58,935 nucleotides of DNA from Chloroflexota bacterium (lineage in GTDB: Bacteria; Chloroflexota; Dehalococcoidia; SM23-28-2; RBG-16-64-32): assembly GCA_022561635.1 (NCBI GenBank), contig JADFQV010000005.1:1-58935 (forward strand), given 5' to 3'. Positions within the stretch are counted from its first letter, which is position 1. The number at the start of each line of letters is the position of its first letter. A program made the translations under genes and the position numbers. Shown here piece after piece: positions 53,699 to 58,935 of the stretch. Below the pieces are notes generated by a model, which was not told where the DNA came from, did no database searches, and was given only the letters and a program-made list of their open reading frames with translations.

Positions 53699-53780
53699 GC
53701 AACCTCGTATGGTTAGCCGCTGCGGGGGTGCGATGCCAGAAGCATGGCCAACGGCTCGTAAGGCCGGAGGCGCACCCCGC
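53699..53780 (-). ncRNA. Candidate structured 5' leader RNA (three-way junction plus RBS-overlapping hairpin)
   Basis: P1 53722-53732/53771-53780, P2 ATGC/GCAT, P3 GGCC/GGCC; second hairpin GCTAACC-ATACGA-GGTTGC just upstream of the ATPase start. Confidence 0.45.
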
Positions 53781-53881
53781 GCCACAATCTCCGGCGAGCC
53801 GACCACGATTGTATGCGCCGCGCCCACCTGCGCGCAAACGGACGTAGCGGCCCGAGTTCGCAGTTGTATACTGGCGCCACT

Positions 53882-54934
53882 ATGAAGTTCGGCACCTTCC
53901 ACCTCTTCCAGAGGCCGCCCGGCTGGTCGGACAGCGATGTCTTCGCTGCCGAACTGGACCAGATCGAGGCGGCGGAAGCGCTTGGCTTCGACGGCGTCTG
54001 GCTGGCGGAGCACCACTTCCAGTGGTACGGCATCGGCACCGACCTCATGCAGATCGGCGCCTGGGTAGCGGCGCGGACGGAACGCGTGCGCATCGGCACC
54101 GCGATCGTCACGCTGCCCTTCCACGATCCGCTGCGCCTGGCCGAACAGGCGGCGACGCTCGACATCATGAGCGGTGGCCGGCTGGATGTCGGCGTCGGCC
54201 GCGGCTACCAGGCGACCGAGTTCGCCGGCTTCGGCGTGCCGATGGACGAAAGCCGCGCGCGCTTCGAAGAGTGCGTCGAAATCCTCGTGCGCGCCTGGAC
54301 CGAAGAGTCGTTCTCCTACGACGGTCAGTTCACGCAGGTGCAGGACGTCAGCGTCCTTCCGAAGCCGCTCCAGAAGCCCCACCCGCCCATCTACGTCGCC
54401 AGCTGGATGACTCCGGAGACGATTCGCTACGCTGCCGAGCGCGGCTATCCGATCATCTCGCCGGCCGGCCTCGCGGCGGACCAGATCAAGACGAACTACC
54501 AGCTCTATCGCGAGTCGCTGGAGCTGGCCGGCCGCTCGGGCAACGCCGACCTGCCGGCGCTAGTGCACGTCTACGTCGACGATAACGACGAGCGCGCGAA
54601 GGAGATCGGCGTCGACTACTCGCGGCGCTACGGCGCTTCGCTGACCACGCTCGGCTCGCCCTCGAAGGGCGGTCGGCTGCCCGTCGGCTACGCCACGTAC
54701 GATGGCTTCGAGAAGGGCGCACACATGCGCGAGACACGCCAGGAGCTGATGCTCTTCGGCTCGCCGGACACCGTCGCCCGCCGCGTCGAGTGGCTTCACG
54801 ATGAGCTGGGCGTCAACTACGTACTCTGCTGGATGAACATGGGCGGCCTCGAGCCGGAGCGAGTGCAGCACTCGATGGGCCTCTTTGCCCGTGAGGTGAT
54901 GCCGCGCTTTCGCGCGGTTGGATCAACCTTGTAG
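53882..54934 (+). CDS. LLM class flavin/F420-dependent oxidoreductase (luciferase-like)
   Basis: MKFGTFHLFQRPPGWSDSDVFAAELDQIEAAEALGFDGVWLAEHHFQWYG... Confidence 0.93.
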   Translation: MKFGTFHLFQRPPGWSDSDVFAAELDQIEAAEALGFDGVWLAEHHFQWYGIGTDLMQIGAWVAARTERVRIGTAIVTLPFHDPLRLAEQAATLDIMSGGRLDVGVGRGYQATEFAGFGVPMDESRARFEECVEILVRAWTEESFSYDGQFTQVQDVSVLPKPLQKPHPPIYVASWMTPETIRYAAERGYPIISPAGLAADQIKTNYQLYRESLELAGRSGNADLPALVHVYVDDNDERAKEIGVDYSRRYGASLTTLGSPSKGGRLPVGYATYDGFEKGAHMRETRQELMLFGSPDTVARRVEWLHDELGVNYVLCWMNMGGLEPERVQHSMGLFAREVMPRFRAVGSTL

Positions 54935-54997
54935 ACTAACCGGGGGCAGGTAGTCGGGGTGGGCGCCTGGCCTTTTTTTACGACCGGAGGAGCTAGA

Positions 54998-55651
54998 ATG
55001 GCAAGACTCGCGTTTATCGGTGGGACGGGCCCGGAGGGAACCGGCTTGGCGATACGCTTCGCCAAGTCCGGACACGCCATCTACATCGGCTCGCGCAGCG
55101 AGGAGCGGGCCGCCGAGACAGTGGCCAAGATCCACGAGGCCTCGCCCGGCGCTGACCTCTACGGCGGCCCCAACTTGGACGGTGCGCTCAAGGCCGACTT
55201 CGTCTTTGTCACCGTGCCCGCGTCGGCCCACGCTGAGCTGCTGAAGGAACTCGAAGAGGCGATCGCCGACAAGATCGTCGTCGACACGGTCGTACCGATG
55301 AGCTTCGAGGGTGACGACGGCCCAGTCGCGGCGATGCCCGAAGCCGGATCGGCCGCCGAGGAAGCCGCCTCGCTGCTGCCGAACGCCAAGGTCGTCAGCG
55401 CCTTCCATCACCTCGACGCCAAGCAGTTGCAGCGCATTGACCGCCCGATGCAAGGCGACGTCATCGTCTGCGGCGACGACAAGGCGGCGAAGCAGAAGGT
55501 GATGGCGCTGGTCGATGAGATCAACTACGTTCGCGCGCTAGACGGCGGAGCGCTCAAGAACTCGCGATTTACTGAGCAGCTGACGGTGCTCCTCGTGCAC
55601 ATCAACAAGATCTACCAGGCCCACACCGGCATCCGGGTGACGGGCGTCTAG
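54998..55651 (+). CDS. npdG: NADPH-dependent F420 reductase
   Basis: LAFIGGTGPEGTGLAIRFAKSGHAIYIGSRSEERAAETV; ggagg RBS. Confidence 0.93.
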   Translation: MARLAFIGGTGPEGTGLAIRFAKSGHAIYIGSRSEERAAETVAKIHEASPGADLYGGPNLDGALKADFVFVTVPASAHAELLKELEEAIADKIVVDTVVPMSFEGDDGPVAAMPEAGSAAEEAASLLPNAKVVSAFHHLDAKQLQRIDRPMQGDVIVCGDDKAAKQKVMALVDEINYVRALDGGALKNSRFTEQLTVLLVHINKIYQAHTGIRVTGV

Positions 55652-55664
55652 CGGCGATCCGACG

Positions 55665-56420
55665 ATGGACGGCCCAGAAGTCCGTCTGATCCCCCTGACG
55701 GGCCTTCCCGAGGTGCGAGAAGGCGACGATGTCGCCGCCCAGATCATCGCTGCGGCGAAGGCGGGCCCCGGCCTCGAACCCGGCGACGTCTTCGTCGTCA
55801 CGCAGAAGATCGTCTCCAAGGCAGAGGGCCGCGTCATCGCCCTTGATGACGTGACACCGTCCGCGGAGGCTGAGCGCCTGGCCGCCGAGACGGAGAAGGA
55901 CCCGCGGCTCGTCGAGCTGATCCTGAGCGAGAGCGCTGGCATCGTGCGCCAGCGCGGCCCCGTGCTGATCACGGAGACGAAGCACGGGTTCGTCTGCGCT
56001 AACGCCGGCATCGACTCCTCTAACGTCGGCCCCGAGGGCACGGTTTGCTTGCTGCCGGAGGACCCCGACGCCTCCTGCCGCGGCATCCGCGACGCCATCC
56101 GCACGGCCACCGGCGCCGACGTCGCCGTGATCATGAGCGACACCTTCGGCCGGCCCTGGCGCGAGGGTCACACGAACGTCACGATCGGCATCGCCGGCAT
56201 GCTGCCGTTCGTTGACTACGTGGGTAAGAAGGACTCGTTCGGATACGAGCTGCGGGTGAGCACCCTCTGCGTCGCCGACGAGCTGGCCGCCGCGGCGGAA
56301 CTCGTCCAGAACAAGCTCGACGGCGTCCCCGTCACGATCGTCCGCGGCTACGACTACCCCCGCGGCGAAGGCTCATCGCGCGACCTCATCCGCCCCCGCG
56401 AGATGGACCTCTTCAGGTAG
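55665..56420 (+). CDS. cofE: Coenzyme F420:L-glutamate ligase
   Basis: VRLIPLTGLPEVREGDDVA, LEPGDVFVVTQKIVSKAEGRVI, IMSDTFGRPWREGHTNVTIGIAG. Confidence 0.95.
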   Translation: MDGPEVRLIPLTGLPEVREGDDVAAQIIAAAKAGPGLEPGDVFVVTQKIVSKAEGRVIALDDVTPSAEAERLAAETEKDPRLVELILSESAGIVRQRGPVLITETKHGFVCANAGIDSSNVGPEGTVCLLPEDPDASCRGIRDAIRTATGADVAVIMSDTFGRPWREGHTNVTIGIAGMLPFVDYVGKKDSFGYELRVSTLCVADELAAAAELVQNKLDGVPVTIVRGYDYPRGEGSSRDLIRPREMDLFR

Positions 56421-56426
56421 GGACAC

Positions 56427-57308
56427 CTACCAGCTGCTCGGCGTCTCCTTCGCCTTCGCCTCGTCCTGCTCCTCCTCGACGAACTGGTACGTCCCGTCGT
56501 CCAGGCGGATGATCGGCTTGCCCACGTCCGTTATCTGGCCGCGCTGGTCCAGCTCGCTGCGCAGCACCGCCAGCTCTTCTTCCGTCGGCGTCTCCAGCGT
56601 CTCGATCTCCTTCGCCATCTTCGGCTCGAACGACATCTCCGCCAGCACCTGCTCCACCGTCACGAACGGCGAGACGCCGGCCAGCCGCATGTAGCGATCC
56701 TCGTAGTCGAACACTGCCCACGGCGTCACCACGCGCCAGGGGTCGGTGCCGCGGGGCAGGCCGGCGCGCTCGCGGGCGCCCTCCGTGCCGTCGAGATAAC
56801 CGGGCGACGAGATGAAGTCGACGCGCGGCACGAACTTGCGCTTCTGCTGGTCGGTCATCAGGATCGTCTTCCAGCACAACGCCGCGATCGAGTCCGCGCC
56901 GCCGGGGCCGCCGAAGCGCCGGTGCTCGCCGCCGTAGTCGCCCGTCGCCGTCGAGTTGATGTTGCCGTAGGGGTCGACCTGCAGCGTGTTCAGGATGCCG
57001 ACGTCCATCAGCCCGATCTGCGCCTGGAAGCCGACGCTGTTCATCGTCCCCCACTGCAGCGCCCGGTACGAGGCCCGCGAGCTGACCATCGTCATCAGCG
57101 GGTCCAGCGGCAGCATCGGCTCCGGATTGACCACGCCGTCCTCCGTGACGTAGACGGCTTCCGGCGCGAGCAGCTTCTTGGCCAGCAGAATCGCCGCCAT
57201 CGGCGAGCCGCCGCCGGCCACCCAGTACGTGTGTCCATCCTCGATCATTCGCGCGACGAGGCAGATCTGGTGCTCGCGTTCGTTGAAGTAAGCGGCTGGT
57301 GTGCCCAT
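56427..57308 (-). CDS. CoA-transferase family I, beta subunit-like
   Basis: MGTPAAYFNEREHQICLVARMIEDGHTYWVAGGGSPMAAILLAKKL, GFQAQIGLMDVGILNTLQVDPYGNINSTATGDY. Confidence 0.85.
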   Translation of the reverse strand: MGTPAAYFNEREHQICLVARMIEDGHTYWVAGGGSPMAAILLAKKLLAPEAVYVTEDGVVNPEPMLPLDPLMTMVSSRASYRALQWGTMNSVGFQAQIGLMDVGILNTLQVDPYGNINSTATGDYGGEHRRFGGPGGADSIAALCWKTILMTDQQKRKFVPRVDFISSPGYLDGTEGARERAGLPRGTDPWRVVTPWAVFDYEDRYMRLAGVSPFVTVEQVLAEMSFEPKMAKEIETLETPTEEELAVLRSELDQRGQITDVGKPIIRLDDGTYQFVEEEQDEAKAKETPSSW

Positions 57309-57328
57309 CAGGCGTCCGAAGTCGCCGC

Positions 57329-57562
57329 CTACAGCGGCAGTAGATAGATCGCCAGAACCGGCCAGGCGATGGAGGCGCTGAGAACCGCCGTGAAGAGCAG
57401 TGCATAAACCACGGCGACGAAGGCGTTGTCCAGCCTCACCGCCGGCCGGAACGTCAGCCAGAAAACGGCCGCGGCCGGCGCCAGCACAATACCCAGCACA
57501 AGGGCGGCGGGCAGAAGGAACGGCAATCCAATAACGATCAGGGCGCGGTTGGTCATAGTCAT
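57329..57562 (-). CDS. Small multi-TM membrane protein (77 aa)
   Basis: MTMTNRALIVIGLPFLLPAALVLGIVLAPAAAVFWLTF..., hydrophobic throughout; between CoA-transferase genes. Confidence 0.65.
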   Translation of the reverse strand: MTMTNRALIVIGLPFLLPAALVLGIVLAPAAAVFWLTFRPAVRLDNAFVAVVYALLFTAVLSASIAWPVLAIYLLPL

Positions 57563-57574
57563 GCGTCGCCCATT

Positions 57575-58555
57575 CTATACCGAATAGCCTTCCTTGATCG
57601 TCGCCCGGCCCGTGATCTCGCGCATGCGCTCGTAGCCGACGACCTTGTCCATCATCTCGGCGTGGCTGGCGACGTCGTAGACGTACTTGTCCAGGTACTT
57701 TGGGATCCAGCCACGCATCGTCGCCCCCACGACCTCGATCACGTGGCCCATGTCGCTGGCGTAGCGGCCCTGCATCTCGCCCGGGTAGGCCCCGAACGGC
57801 GTGTGCACCACCGCGTCGACCGCGTAGTACGGGATCGACGTCCGCGCCGGGTCGCGCTTGATCTCCTCCGTGTCCACGATCTCCTCGGTCGAGATGATGA
57901 CCTTCTTCGAGGCGTAGGCCGACTCGACGTGTGAGATGCCGGTGCCGAAGATGCGCGCGTTGCCGTAGATGTCGGCCTGGTGGGCGTGGATCAGCGCCAC
58001 GTCGGGGTTGAGCGCCGGCACCAGCGTGATCGGCTGACCCGTGTAGGGGTCCTCGATCAGCTTCGCGCCGGAGTACTGGAAGCCATCGGTGCCGCCGAAC
58101 GAGCGGACGGGAATGAACGGCAGGCCCATCGCGCCGGCCATGATGCGATTCGACATAACTACGTTTGAGTATTCGTACGCTTTCACGCGGCCCTCGCGGA
58201 TCGCCTCTTCGACGACGGGGCCGAAGAGGAAGAAGCCGACGTCCAGCTTCGAGACGCAGCCGGCGCCGACGAGCAGCGCCGCCGCCACCCACGTGAACTT
58301 GGCGCCCAGCCAGAGGTCCTCCTTCTTCTGCCGGATCACCTCGCGGATCAGGGAGGAGGGGCCGCGCTGCAGGTAGTTGCACTCGTAGACGAGGTAGTCT
58401 CCGTTGGCCACAAACTTCTCGACCGCCTCCTTCTCCGACATCAGCTTCGAGACCATCGCCCGCTGCTTGTGGTCGCGCACGTACTCGCGGTAGCCGTCCG
58501 GGTCGACCTTGAGGTACTCGCCCTTGCCCTCGGCGAGGATCTTCAGTTGGGGCAT
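57575..58555 (-). CDS. CoA-transferase family I, alpha subunit-like
   Basis: VSKLMSEKEAVEKFVANGDYLVYECNYLQRGPSSLIREVIRQKK..., VALIHAHQADIYGNARIFG. Confidence 0.88.
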   Translation of the reverse strand: MPQLKILAEGKGEYLKVDPDGYREYVRDHKQRAMVSKLMSEKEAVEKFVANGDYLVYECNYLQRGPSSLIREVIRQKKEDLWLGAKFTWVAAALLVGAGCVSKLDVGFFLFGPVVEEAIREGRVKAYEYSNVVMSNRIMAGAMGLPFIPVRSFGGTDGFQYSGAKLIEDPYTGQPITLVPALNPDVALIHAHQADIYGNARIFGTGISHVESAYASKKVIISTEEIVDTEEIKRDPARTSIPYYAVDAVVHTPFGAYPGEMQGRYASDMGHVIEVVGATMRGWIPKYLDKYVYDVASHAEMMDKVVGYERMREITGRATIKEGYSV

Positions 58556-58586
58556 GTCGTTCCACCTTCCGGAATCGTGGTCGTTC

Positions 58587-58935
58587 TCACAGCCGGATTT
58601 CGCCCTCCACCACCGTTATCGCCTGGCCGCCGATCTCCACCCGGTCGTCGTCGCGGACGCGGACGTGGACGCGGCCGTCGCGCCCCAGCTCCAGGCCCTG
58701 GCTGGCCGTGTACGAGCGGCCGGTGCGGTCCAGCAGGCCGTAGCGCGCCAGGTACGTCGGCAGCGAGGCGTTGGCGCTGCCGGTCACCGGGTCCTCGGGC
58801 ACGCCGAAGAACGGAGCGAAGCAGCGGATACGCACCGCCGGGTCCTCGCCGGTCAGCGCGAAGACAGCCAACCCTGTCAGCCCGAACTCTTCGCTCAGCC
58901 GGGAGAGCGCCGCCATGTCCGGCTTCATTGCGCTG
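58587..58935 (-). CDS. PhzF-family isomerase, C-terminal part (runs off window end)
   Basis: VRIRCFAPFFGVPEDPVTGSANASLPTYLARYGLL...ASQGLELGRDGRV. Confidence 0.88.
   Translation of the reverse strand, partial: SAMKPDMAALSRLSEEFGLTGLAVFALTGEDPAVRIRCFAPFFGVPEDPVTGSANASLPTYLARYGLLDRTGRSYTASQGLELGRDGRVHVRVRDDDRVEIGGQAITVVEGEIRL

Noticed and set aside
53699-53780. Mini-ykkC (guanidine-II) because both loops contain ACGA
   Set aside because: The known class has ACGR tetraloops closed directly by the stem; here loops are larger.
53719-53790. Canonical TPP riboswitch upstream of the NMT1/THI5 transporter
   Set aside because: Conserved CUGAGA and downstream ACCUGAUCUGGAUAAUGCCAGCGUAGGGA elements absent.
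52904-54382. 492-aa reading of the ATP-binding protein
   Set aside because: The first ~230 codons are antisense to the LLM gene; true start is MANETQ at 53692.
54940-54980. Strong intrinsic terminator between LLM gene and npdG
   Set aside because: There is a T7 run, but the preceding stem is short and imperfect.
56427-58565. 712-aa fused ORF covering both CoA-transferase subunits
   Set aside because: Out of frame with the alpha subunit; only the C-terminal half (from 57308) is real coding.

Overview
High-GC bacterial chromosome segment. Gene content (F420 genes, LemA/HtpX, DAK2-DegV-RecG, GatCA) suggests a Chloroflexota/Dehalococcoidia-like organism; that assignment is inference. Recognisable content: TldD/PmbA N-terminus, gltD/gltB, a solo groL behind a perfect CIRCE operator, RidA, ROK kinase, lemA-htpX, selD, a class A beta-lactamase-like lipoprotein, nth, an arginine biosynthesis cluster (argC-argJ-ORFan-argB-argD-argG ... 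argH), rpe, rpmB, DAK2-degV-recG-argS-IMPase, a nucleotidyl cyclase/DUF4097 pair, two tandem PQQ-dehydrogenase-like beta-propellers, aminotransferase, D-threonine-aldolase-like enzyme, gatC/gatA, PBP1A-LysM, an NMT1/THI5-type ABC transporter, LLM oxidoreductase-npdG-cofE, a split CoA-transferase, and the PhzF C-terminus. No tRNA, rRNA, CRISPR or transposase was recognised. The strongest unexplained signals are: (1) an apparent trp-type attenuator upstream of argC, with an Arg/CGA-rich 24-codon leader peptide, mutually exclusive 1:2/2:3/3:4 pairings and an intrinsic terminator; (2) an AT-richer two-TM ORFan inserted between argJ and argB and joined to argB by a stop/start overlap; (3) a three-way-junction RNA candidate with an RBS-overlapping hairpin upstream of the NMT1-type ABC operon; (4) an APC permease with its membrane core apparently deleted in frame; (5) a REP-like HPE(A/P)xEG palindrome inside the nth coding sequence.
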